Part shown: piece after piece, positions 44,331 through 52,881 of the stretch
How positions within the stretch are numbered: the stretch's first letter is position 1
Layout of the letters: each line of letters starts with the position of its first letter
Source: Desulfamplus sp.
GTDB taxonomy: Bacteria; Desulfobacterota; Desulfobacteria; Desulfobacterales; Desulfobacteraceae
Length of the DNA stretch: 64,000 nucleotides
Direction of reading: 5' to 3'
NCBI GenBank assembly: GCA_015232455.1
Contig: JADFZQ010000007.1
Span: forward strand, 62,001-126,000
The notes under the pieces: generated by a model
Seen by the model: only the letters and a program-made list of their open reading frames with translations
The model's database searches: none
What the model was told of the DNA's origin: nothing
Position numbers and translations under genes: made by a program

Positions 44331-45549
44331 AAATTGAGTCAGCCGCCATTTTAATACATATTGAGGCGATCATCTCATCTGCAAAAGGTTTACCAAGCTC
44401 TTTTGCTTTTTGCCCCATTTTTGAAAGCTCTTCAGGGTGATTGTATGCAAACTCAATTTTTTCCTTTAGAACTTCTCCAGACAATTCTTTATCTGGAATA
44501 AACCAAGCTGCACCTTGTTCTTCAAGCTCTTTGGCGTTGTATGTTTGATGATCATCTGCTGCATAAGGATATGGGATTAAAATTGACGGCTTTCCAATAG
44601 CTGTAATTTCAGAAATAGTGCCAGCACCAGCACGACAAATAATAATATCTGAAATTGATTGAATTGTTGGTAAATCGTTAAAAAAAGCACTTGCAGATAC
44701 CTCAAAAGAGTCGGCAGATAGGTCAGAAGAGTTGGTTTCAAATATACTGTTAGGAGTTACTTTGACTCCCATTTTTCCGTATTCTTTTAAAACTCGCTCT
44801 TCATCTGTAGCACCAGTTTGGTGAATTATCCGATAATTCTCACGACATTTCATCAATTTAAGTGCATCAATAAAAGCAGAGTTTATACTCTTTGCCCCTT
44901 GGCTTCCACCAGTTACAAGAATAGTGAACTTATTAGATTTATTTTGATTTGTTTCAGAGAGTTCTACATCTCTTGCATCAATATCTCTTGTATTACTTGA
45001 ATCTGTCGGACTGCTTAAAGAGTTAGTTGACTCTTTTCTAATTGGGTTGCCTGTGTGAATCATCTTGTCAATTTTTGTAAGCCTTTTTGTCTCTTTAAAT
45101 GATGTGAATATAACATCAGCAAAATGTTCAAGTATTCTGTTTGTAATGCCCGCAATACTATTTTGTTCTTGAATTGCTGTTTTAACCCCGCAAAGTTTTG
45201 CCCCTAAAACCACAGCACCTGAAGAGAATCCACCCACACCAACAACCATATCTGGTTGGAAATTTTTTATAATCAAAACAGCCTGAATAATAGATAGTGG
45301 AATTTGAAAAATAGCCTTTATTTTCTCAAAAATTCCTTTTCCCTTTATGCCAGCAGAGCTTATCCGTTGATGGGCAAAGCCATATCTTGATAATGTCCGC
45401 AATTCAAACTCTTCTCCAATACCAACGAACAAAATTTCAGCATCTCTCTTTAATCTTAGAACAGCTTGAGCAATAGCAATACCGGGGAAAAGATGCCCAC
45501 CTGTTTTGCCACCCGCAATTATCATTTTAAGTTCTTTGTTCACTATCAA
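44329..45549 (-). CDS. murG: Lipid II-forming N-acetylglucosaminyltransferase MurG
   Basis: Adds GlcNAc to lipid I on the inner face of the membrane. 406 residues (E. coli 355): MIIAGGKTGGHLFPGIAIA (glycine-rich loop), VVGVGGFSSG, QEQNSIAGITN, FTILVTGGSQGAKSIN, ICRAGAGTISEITAIGKPSILIPYPYAADDHQTYNA (UDP-GlcNAc site). Inserts rich in Ser/Asp/Asn lie near 172-205 and in the middle of the second domain (about 266-285). The last residue is coded at the border of repeat copy D. Confidence 0.96.
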   Translation of the reverse strand: MIVNKELKMIIAGGKTGGHLFPGIAIAQAVLRLKRDAEILFVGIGEEFELRTLSRYGFAHQRISSAGIKGKGIFEKIKAIFQIPLSIIQAVLIIKNFQPDMVVGVGGFSSGAVVLGAKLCGVKTAIQEQNSIAGITNRILEHFADVIFTSFKETKRLTKIDKMIHTGNPIRKESTNSLSSPTDSSNTRDIDARDVELSETNQNKSNKFTILVTGGSQGAKSINSAFIDALKLMKCRENYRIIHQTGATDEERVLKEYGKMGVKVTPNSIFETNSSDLSADSFEVSASAFFNDLPTIQSISDIIICRAGAGTISEITAIGKPSILIPYPYAADDHQTYNAKELEEQGAAWFIPDKELSGEVLKEKIEFAYNHPEELSKMGQKAKELGKPFADEMIASICIKMAADSI

Positions 45550-45630
45550 TTATCCATTTGAAAAATGTTGTATTTTTTTAATTTTTTACAAAATATCTGT
45601 TAGCACTATTTTACAAAATGTCTGTTAGTA

Positions 45631-46743
45631 CTATTTCTTTTTATTAGCAGCAATGCTCATTAATATTCCCATTCCAGCCATATTCATAAGAAGTGATGTT
45701 CCGCCATAACTTAAAAAAGGGAGCGTAAGACCTTTTGTTGGTAAAAGTCCCATTGTTACTCCTGTATTTATGCTAACCTGTAACGCCAAACTTGCGGTAA
45801 TTCCAGTTGCTAAAAATGTTCCAAAAAGAGTATCTGATTCCCTTGCAATCCGTACCCCTTTAACAATAACAATTGCATAAAGTATAAGTATGCCAAGAAC
45901 CCCAACAAGACCCAACTCTTCACCAATTATGGATAGAATAAAATCAGTATGTGGTTCAGGCAGGTAGTGAAGTTTCTGTATTCCCATACCCATACCTTTG
46001 CCAAATAACCCCCCAGAGCCAAAAGCCTTGAGCGAGTGGGTAATCTGGTATCCAGTGTTCAATGGGTCAGCCCAAGGGTCTCTATATGCAAGTATTCTTG
46101 CTAATCTATACTCTACTTTATAGACTAAAAAATATAGTATTGGCATAATAATTGGCATAGGCGACAGTAAATGTATAATCCTGACGCCAGCAACAAACAT
46201 CATAATCCATGCAATAGAACCCATGATTACTACTGTGCCGAGATCAGGTTGAATTAAAATAAGCACTGCCAAAAGCCCTAAAACAAAAACATGAGGGAAG
46301 AAGCCTACCAAAAAAGATGATATTCTATCTTGTTTTTTGTTAAGAGAGTATGCAAGAAAAATTATCAAAGCAAGTTTTGCAAATTCCGAAGGCTGAAATG
46401 TAAAGCCTCCAAGATTAAGCCACCTGTAAGCCCCACCAGCCTTAATACCAAGTCCTTTAATTTGAACTGCCAAAAGAAATACAATTGCCGAAAACAAAAT
46501 AAAATATGCTAAAGAATTGAGAAGTTTATAAGGAGTCAAAGATGCAATGAACATAATCAAGATTCCCATTGAGCAGAATATAAACTGTTTCTTGACATAA
46601 TAGAGTGCTGTTCCATGCTCTGTAATGCTTATTGATGCACTTGCACTATGAACCATTATTATGCCAAGACCAGCGAGTATAATCACAGGAAATAGTATTG
46701 CTGGTTCGTTGAAAAATGGATATGTTTTGTTCGTAAACCTCAA
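45631..46743 (-). CDS. ftsW: Septal peptidoglycan polymerase FtsW
   Basis: SEDS glycosyltransferase that polymerises lipid II with FtsI. 370 residues and about ten transmembrane helices. It has the SEDS landmarks YRWLNLGGFTFQPSEFAKLALI, LIQPDLGTVVIM, the RDPWADPLNTGYQITHSLKAFGSGGLFGKGMG loop, HTDFILSIIGEELGLVG with the conserved acidic residue, and PFLSYGGTSLLMNMAGMGILMSI. It starts 2 bp after the murD stop, so the two genes are coupled. Confidence 0.97.
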   Translation of the reverse strand: MRFTNKTYPFFNEPAILFPVIILAGLGIIMVHSASASISITEHGTALYYVKKQFIFCSMGILIMFIASLTPYKLLNSLAYFILFSAIVFLLAVQIKGLGIKAGGAYRWLNLGGFTFQPSEFAKLALIIFLAYSLNKKQDRISSFLVGFFPHVFVLGLLAVLILIQPDLGTVVIMGSIAWIMMFVAGVRIIHLLSPMPIIMPILYFLVYKVEYRLARILAYRDPWADPLNTGYQITHSLKAFGSGGLFGKGMGMGIQKLHYLPEPHTDFILSIIGEELGLVGVLGILILYAIVIVKGVRIARESDTLFGTFLATGITASLALQVSINTGVTMGLLPTKGLTLPFLSYGGTSLLMNMAGMGILMSIAANKKK

Positions 46744-46744
46744 T

Positions 46745-48205
46745 TTATGGCCTTTCAGAGGAGTATAACTTGTTTACCTGTTTAATAAAATCTTCACCCC
46801 GTTCAGCATAGTTTCCATACATATCAAAACTTGCACAAGCAGGTGATAGCAAAACAGTATCTCCTGATTTGGCATGGTCAAAAGATAACCGAACGGCACT
46901 CTCCATGTTGTCAGCAAATATCATGTCGCAGGAGCCATAGAGTGCTTTATAAATTTTATCTTTTGTTTCGCCCATTAATACTACTTTTTTGATTCTATCT
47001 TGAACCCACTCTCTTAATACGGAAAAATCCATATTTTTGTCTTGCCCGCCCATAATTAGAATAGTAGTTTTTTCAAAAGGCTCTATTGCAAAAGAATCTT
47101 TTCTATCAAAAGCCTCAACAGCACGGGCAGTTGCATCTGTGTTTGTCCCCTTAGAGTCATTGTAGAAATCAACTCCATTAATAGTTGCAACATATTGGAT
47201 TCTATGTGGCAATCCATTAAAATTTTTAAGTGCTGTCTCTATTCCTTCCATTGACGCACCAGCAGACAAAGCTGCAATAATAGAAGCCTCAATATTTTCC
47301 TGATTGTGTTTGCCTTTTAGCTTAGATAGTTTTTTTTCATCCAAAAACAGCTTGTCAGAGCTTCCAAAATAGGTAATTTTTGATTTGAGCTTCATACTAG
47401 CCACTCTATCTTTTGAATTATCAATATTGCTGTTTATTATGGCATGACACTTCTCATTTTGATTTGCAAAAATACTCCATTTTGAATCTTCATAAGCATT
47501 AAAATTTGGATAACGGTTTAAATGGTCTTCTGTGATGTTCAAAAGTACCGCAACATTAGGGCAAAAGTTTTGAGCTGTATCTAATTGAAAGCTGCTCACT
47601 TCAGCTACAACCACGTCATAGTTTCTACTATTTAAAGGGTTCAACCTTATATTAGTTATACCTTTTGGATCGGGTGGATTATTTGGATCAGGTGAAGCAG
47701 TTATAAATTTAGAAAATTCTTCTGTTGCTGATTTGTCATCTTGATCTAAATACTCAATCAGAGGAGTTCCAATATTTCCACCTGTAAACACTTTCAGACC
47801 AGAACATTTTAGCATTTCGCTGATTAGAGTTGTAACAGTTGTCTTGCCGTTTGTTCCAGTAATAGCAACTATTGGCTCTTTTATATATTCAGCAGCAATA
47901 TCAAACTCGCCTCTAATTGAAACTCCCCTTTTTATTGCTCTTTTAAAATGTTCTCCATCAAGAGCAATTCCTGGACTTACAACGATAAGCTGTGCATTTT
48001 CAAAAGTTTCAATGTTATGAAATCCAATCTCTGTTTTTATCCCAAGTGCTTCAAGCTCTATTATTTTAGGATTCTCTTTTTGAGCAGGATTAATATCAGT
48101 AGCAACTATCTGAAATCCATGTTTTTTGAAAAAAGTGGCTGCTGATATACCTGATCTTCCAAGTCCTACGACAAGAATGTATTTATCAGTTGGTTGTGGA
48201 ATCAT
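46745..48205 (-). CDS. murD: UDP-N-acetylmuramoylalanine-D-glutamate ligase MurD
   Basis: Adds D-Glu to UDP-MurNAc-L-Ala. 486 residues (E. coli 438): GLGRSGISAATFFKKHG, ITGTNGKTTVTTLI (ATP loop, about 115-125), VVAEVSSFQLD, LLNITEDHLNRYPN, FYNDSKGTNTDAT, MGGQDKNMDFS and LLSPACASFDMYGNYAERGE. A Pro/Asn/Asp insert near 165-195 (PDPNNPPDPKG) adds length. It lies between mraY and ftsW. Confidence 0.97.
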   Translation of the reverse strand: MIPQPTDKYILVVGLGRSGISAATFFKKHGFQIVATDINPAQKENPKIIELEALGIKTEIGFHNIETFENAQLIVVSPGIALDGEHFKRAIKRGVSIRGEFDIAAEYIKEPIVAITGTNGKTTVTTLISEMLKCSGLKVFTGGNIGTPLIEYLDQDDKSATEEFSKFITASPDPNNPPDPKGITNIRLNPLNSRNYDVVVAEVSSFQLDTAQNFCPNVAVLLNITEDHLNRYPNFNAYEDSKWSIFANQNEKCHAIINSNIDNSKDRVASMKLKSKITYFGSSDKLFLDEKKLSKLKGKHNQENIEASIIAALSAGASMEGIETALKNFNGLPHRIQYVATINGVDFYNDSKGTNTDATARAVEAFDRKDSFAIEPFEKTTILIMGGQDKNMDFSVLREWVQDRIKKVVLMGETKDKIYKALYGSCDMIFADNMESAVRLSFDHAKSGDTVLLSPACASFDMYGNYAERGEDFIKQVNKLYSSERP

Positions 48206-48242
48206 TATTTAGTTATCCGTAATTGACTCAATTTATAAAAGT

Positions 48243-49319
48243 CTATCTTATCTTAAGCGTGCTAAGTGAAATTAACGCAAGTGTGATTGCAATTATCCAA
48301 AACCTTACAATGACCTTAGATTCAGGCCACCCTTTTAACTCAAAATGGTGGTGAAGTGGTGCCATTCTAAAAATACGTTTACCATGGCTTATCTTAAAAT
48401 ATCCAACTTGAATAATAACAGACATAGCCTCTATTACAAAAAGTCCGCCAACCACAAGCAATACAATCTCTTGTTTGGTAACTACAGCAATTGTTCCAAG
48501 AATAGCACCAAGTGGAATTGAGCCAGCATCACCCATAAATATTTGGGCAGGGTGGGCGTTAAACCACAAAAAACCCAAACCAGAACCAGCAAGAATACCA
48601 CATATAATGCTTATCTCTCCACATGAGGCAATATGCTGAATTTGCAGATAATTGGCTATCCTAACATGGCTGGTTACATAAGAAAAGAGCATATATGTTA
48701 CTGCTGCCACAATAATAGGACCTATTGCAAGACCATCTAAGCCATCGGTAAGATTGACTGCATTTGATGTCCCTACAATCACAAGAGTTGCAAACGGAAT
48801 ATACCATATACCAAGATCAGGTGAAAGCGATTTAATAAACGGAATAGTAATTCGCGTGCTAAAATCAGGACACTTGTATATAAGAAAACTTATTCCAAAT
48901 CCTGCTATTATCTGAAGGATAAATTTGCCTTTTGCAGTAAGTCCCAAATTTCTCTTTTTTAACACTTTCTGGTAGTCATCAATAAATCCGATAAAGCCAA
49001 AAGATAAAATTGTAAGTAGTATGATAGTTACATAATGGTTTGAAATCCTTGCCCAAAGAAGCGTTGAAGCAACAATTGAAAACATAATGAGAATCCCACC
49101 CATAGTAGGAGTTCCCTCTTTTTCAAGATGGCTTTTGGGTCCGTCATTTTGAATAAACTGACCTATCTGCATTTTTGCAAGTTTTTTTATAACAATAGGA
49201 CCAAGAAAGAAGCAGATAATAAAAGCGGTCAAGCCGCCATAAATTGTTCTAAAGGTGATGTATCTAAAAATATTAAAAAAAGAGATTTCTGTATGTAGAT
49301 TGTATAACTCGTAGAGCAT
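48243..49319 (-). CDS. mraY: Phospho-N-acetylmuramoyl-pentapeptide transferase MraY
   Basis: Makes lipid I from UDP-MurNAc-pentapeptide and undecaprenyl phosphate. 358 residues with ten predicted helices: EGTPTMGGILI, the magnesium-binding FIDDYQKVLKKRNLGLTAKGKF, NAVNLTDGLDGLA, FLWFNAHPAQIFMGDAGSI and MAPLHHHFELKGWPESKVIVRFWI. All catalytic Asp and the HHH motif are present. It follows the murE-murF fusion by 120 bp. Confidence 0.98.
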   Translation of the reverse strand: MLYELYNLHTEISFFNIFRYITFRTIYGGLTAFIICFFLGPIVIKKLAKMQIGQFIQNDGPKSHLEKEGTPTMGGILIMFSIVASTLLWARISNHYVTIILLTILSFGFIGFIDDYQKVLKKRNLGLTAKGKFILQIIAGFGISFLIYKCPDFSTRITIPFIKSLSPDLGIWYIPFATLVIVGTSNAVNLTDGLDGLAIGPIIVAAVTYMLFSYVTSHVRIANYLQIQHIASCGEISIICGILAGSGLGFLWFNAHPAQIFMGDAGSIPLGAILGTIAVVTKQEIVLLVVGGLFVIEAMSVIIQVGYFKISHGKRIFRMAPLHHHFELKGWPESKVIVRFWIIAITLALISLSTLKIR

Positions 49320-49439
49320 GATTTATCTTTTGGACTCCTTTTTGAAACTTTGCCGTCCGACCTTTGTATTATAAAACTTAAATAAGATTATATGCTTATT
49401 AGATTCTGTGTCTGACAATTTGCGTTATTTATTTTAATA

Positions 49440-52400
49440 TTATTCATTGCAGCTGTTTAAATATTTTGTAAGTTCATCAACAACTATCTCCATTTTCATG
49501 CCACGAGAACCTTTTATCAATATCCAGATATTTGTTTCACCTTTTTCTATCTCCTTATTATTTGGCTGTTCTTTTGTTTCTATCTCTTGTAAATTGCTAT
49601 TTCGTAAAGTGTTTTCTAATCTTTTAATATATTGCAATAGAGAGCTAATTATCTCTTCTTTAGTTCCATGAAATATGTTGCTCTCTAAAAGAGCTGTTTT
49701 ACCAATTTTAATAGCCTCTTTTGCCCCTCTTACAATCTCAAGAGCCATATCTCCATGTGCATAAAGCCTTGAAATTCCACTCTTTGCTGCCTCTTGACCA
49801 ATCTCAAAATGGAGCTGCGGGCTTTTTTTGCCAAGCTCCAACATATCCCCAAGCACAGCAATTGATTCTCCAGCAGAAATTGACTCTCCAACTTTGTTCA
49901 AGCGGATATTTTGACTGCTTAAACTCCTTAAAGTTTCAATGGCAGCTTTTACAGAACCTGGATTTGCGTTGTAGGTATCATTAATAATATGCAGCCATTG
50001 CAATGGATTAGAGAGCGATAAAGGGAAATCTATTATCTGCATTCTGCCAGAGGCAGGTTCAAAGTTAGAAAGCCCTTCTTGTATAGCTTGTTTTGGTATT
50101 TTTGCTGCAATGGCAGCAGCAGTTGCGGCAATGGCATTTTTAACCATGAATGGGGCAGGAGTCATTATTTTAATATTTTCAATTTTAGAATCCTCAATTT
50201 CAAGACTCTTGATTCTACGGTTATCAGTTCCAATATTCTCATTTATAAGATTATCAATGTTAGAATTCTTCAATTGAGAATTAATTTTAAAATTTTTGCA
50301 AAGATCAAAAGTAGTGCTATCTTGCTTTAGTGAGATATTAATTGCCGAAATATCACTATTTTCACTCTCTTCTAATCCAAAGAAAATCTTGTTGGAAATA
50401 TTGGGGCATTTATCAGCTTTTTCGGCAATAATCTGCCATCTTGGGTCATCACGATTAATTATAATGGTGCTTCCTTGATTCATTCCCTCAACAATTTCAG
50501 CTTTTGCCCTTGCCACATCTTCTACAGTTCCAAGCCCTTCTAAGTGTGCGTCAGTAGTGTTTGTTATAATCGCAATATCAGGACAGGCAATCTTTGATAA
50601 TCTGGAAATCTCTCCTGGGTGGTTCATTCCCATTTCAATAACAGCCCATTCATGTTCTTTAGATAACTTTAAAAGCGTTAAAGGCACTCCAATCTCGTTA
50701 TTTAGATTACCTTGGGTTGAAAGAGTAGTAAAATGTTGCTCAAAGATTGAGGCGGTCATTTTTCTTGTGGTTGTTTTTCCACTTGAGCCAGTAATTGCAA
50801 CTACTTTCACCCCTGATCTGACTCGTTGAAACCTTGCAGCCATTCCAAGTGCTTTTAGAGTGTCTTCTACTGGAAAAAAGCAAATGGGATGATTAGCAAT
50901 ATTATTTTCCAAACTGCTAATCATCTCTTTTTGTTCGTCTGTCAGCGATTCATAAAACACTTTTTCAACCACAAATCCTCTTACACCTTTATTTATCAAA
51001 TCAAAAATAAAGGTGTGTCCGTCAAAACGCTCACCCTTAAGAGCCACAAAAAGCTCATCTTTTGTTATTGTGCGTGAGTCAGTTGAAACCGAAGTGAAAG
51101 TTATCTCTTCAAAACTTGAGCTGCATTCAGATATTTTACTTGAACCACATGTAGATATTTCCAATGCGTTTAGAAGATCTGATACACTCCATGATATTGG
51201 CTTTTGTGGGGATTTTGCTTTTTGATAAGAAAGTTTTAATAGAGCATCTCTTAAAATGACTCTATCATCAAAATCAATTTTGCCTTGTGCTGTTATTTGA
51301 TAGGTCTCATGCCCTTTACCAGCCGCAACAATAATATCGTCTGGCTCTGAAATATTAACCGCAATTTCAAGAGCTTTTGCTCTATCTGGCTCAACGATTA
51401 TCTTCTTAGAGTCTATTTCTGGTATCCCTTTAACTATTTCGCTTATAATTGTGTCTGGATTTTCTGATCTTGGATTATCTGATGTAATGATGGTTATATC
51501 GCTGTAACGGCAGGCAATATCTCCCATTATTGGTCGTTTTGTTTTATCTCTATCTCCTCCGCAGCCAAAAATTGAGATAAGCCGTGCTGGAGCCCTCATC
51601 TTTAGGGTTTTAAGGATAGATTCAAGTGCGTCAGGGGTGTGGGCATAATCAACAAAAACATGGCGGTTAAATCCCAAAACTTCTATCCTCTCCAACCTTC
51701 CTGGGACACCATTACAAGATTCAATCCCATTTTTGATAATTTCAGGAGAGATACCAATTGCATGACAAGCCCCAACAGCACACAAAATATTTTCAAGGTT
51801 AAACTGCCCTGTGAGTTTGGATTGAAATGTTATAAAATTATCCGTACCGCCTTCTGAACTTATATGAAGGCTGCCCTTTAATCCTGAAATATTGTCTTTA
51901 ATGCTGCTTGACCAGATATTATTGAAAGTATGGGAACTCTTCGTTGGAATATCTGTCCCTACAGTAATAGTGCGGATTTCAAGCCCTGATTCAGTAATCT
52001 GCCGCCCATAGGAGTCATTCACGTTAATAACTGCAACGCTATTTTTACTCTTTTTTCCTTTTTTAAGCTGTTTTGTGAAAAAACTTTTTTTACAAGCAAA
52101 ATAGGCAGACATTGTTTTATGATAGTCAAGATGGTCTTGAGTAAGATTTGTAAAAACTCCAACATCAAACTCACAATCTCTAACTCTATGCAGATCAATT
52201 GCATGAGAAGATGCCTCCATTACAACATGAGTTACGCCAGCATCTCTCATAAGTGCAAGAATTTTGTGAAGATCAATAGATTCAGGAGTGGTTACTGGAT
52301 TTTCAAATACTTGGTCATTGTATCTATAATTTACTGTACCAATAACGCCTGTTTTGCAGCCAGCAGCTTTTAAAATGCTTTCAATCAAAAATGCGGTTGT

Positions 52401-52844
52401 AGTCTTGCCGTTTGTGCCTGTTATGCCGATAAGTGTAATGCTATCAGAAGGATTTCCATAAAACCTTGCTGCAATTGATGACATTGCTTTGCGAGTGTCT
52501 TGCACTTCAACTACAACGGGCTTTGAGGCTAAATATTTATTTGTATCAACTGAGTTTGAAAGAGATTTTTCAATCTCAGTTTTTCCAATCTTTTGTTCTG
52601 TGATAATGGCAACCGCACCATTTGAAATTGCCTGCCCAATGTAATTATGACCATCTGCCTTAAATCCTTTTATGGCAATAAAAAGTCCGCCTGTTTTTAC
52701 TTCACCAGCATTTGAATGAATAGATGTAATCTCTGGGTCATGGTTAGATAATATTTCATCTCCCATACTCAAGTGAGATAGATCAGGTTCAATTATCCGT
52801 CTCCAGACAGGACTGCAATTTTTTATTAAATAGGAGAGTTTCAA
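49440..52844 (-). CDS. murE-murF: MurE-MurF fusion (meso-diaminopimelate ligase plus D-Ala-D-Ala-adding enzyme)
   Basis: One 1134-residue frame. Residues 1-545 are MurE: ATP loop GITGTNGKTTT (140-150), NLTQDHLDYHKTM, VDYAHTPDALES, and DNPR in the SDNPRSENPD motif that selects meso-diaminopimelate. Residues about 550-1134 are MurF: TDSRTITKDELFVALKGERFDGHTFI, AITGSSGKTTTRKM, VIEMGMNHPGEISRL, INDTYNANPGSV and LGDMLELG. The joining codons contain no in-frame ATG, GTG or TTG near the MurF start, so it is a true fusion. A Ser/Asn/Ile-rich insert lies in the MurF half (about 850-895). The fused product would perform two consecutive steps. Confidence 0.97.
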   Translation of the reverse strand: MKLSYLIKNCSPVWRRIIEPDLSHLSMGDEILSNHDPEITSIHSNAGEVKTGGLFIAIKGFKADGHNYIGQAISNGAVAIITEQKIGKTEIEKSLSNSVDTNKYLASKPVVVEVQDTRKAMSSIAARFYGNPSDSITLIGITGTNGKTTTAFLIESILKAAGCKTGVIGTVNYRYNDQVFENPVTTPESIDLHKILALMRDAGVTHVVMEASSHAIDLHRVRDCEFDVGVFTNLTQDHLDYHKTMSAYFACKKSFFTKQLKKGKKSKNSVAVINVNDSYGRQITESGLEIRTITVGTDIPTKSSHTFNNIWSSSIKDNISGLKGSLHISSEGGTDNFITFQSKLTGQFNLENILCAVGACHAIGISPEIIKNGIESCNGVPGRLERIEVLGFNRHVFVDYAHTPDALESILKTLKMRAPARLISIFGCGGDRDKTKRPIMGDIACRYSDITIITSDNPRSENPDTIISEIVKGIPEIDSKKIIVEPDRAKALEIAVNISEPDDIIVAAGKGHETYQITAQGKIDFDDRVILRDALLKLSYQKAKSPQKPISWSVSDLLNALEISTCGSSKISECSSSFEEITFTSVSTDSRTITKDELFVALKGERFDGHTFIFDLINKGVRGFVVEKVFYESLTDEQKEMISSLENNIANHPICFFPVEDTLKALGMAARFQRVRSGVKVVAITGSSGKTTTRKMTASIFEQHFTTLSTQGNLNNEIGVPLTLLKLSKEHEWAVIEMGMNHPGEISRLSKIACPDIAIITNTTDAHLEGLGTVEDVARAKAEIVEGMNQGSTIIINRDDPRWQIIAEKADKCPNISNKIFFGLEESENSDISAINISLKQDSTTFDLCKNFKINSQLKNSNIDNLINENIGTDNRRIKSLEIEDSKIENIKIMTPAPFMVKNAIAATAAAIAAKIPKQAIQEGLSNFEPASGRMQIIDFPLSLSNPLQWLHIINDTYNANPGSVKAAIETLRSLSSQNIRLNKVGESISAGESIAVLGDMLELGKKSPQLHFEIGQEAAKSGISRLYAHGDMALEIVRGAKEAIKIGKTALLESNIFHGTKEEIISSLLQYIKRLENTLRNSNLQEIETKEQPNNKEIEKGETNIWILIKGSRGMKMEIVVDELTKYLNSCNE

Positions 52845-52881
52845 TGTTTTGGTTTTCCCATGTGTTTATCGTTTCACCATT

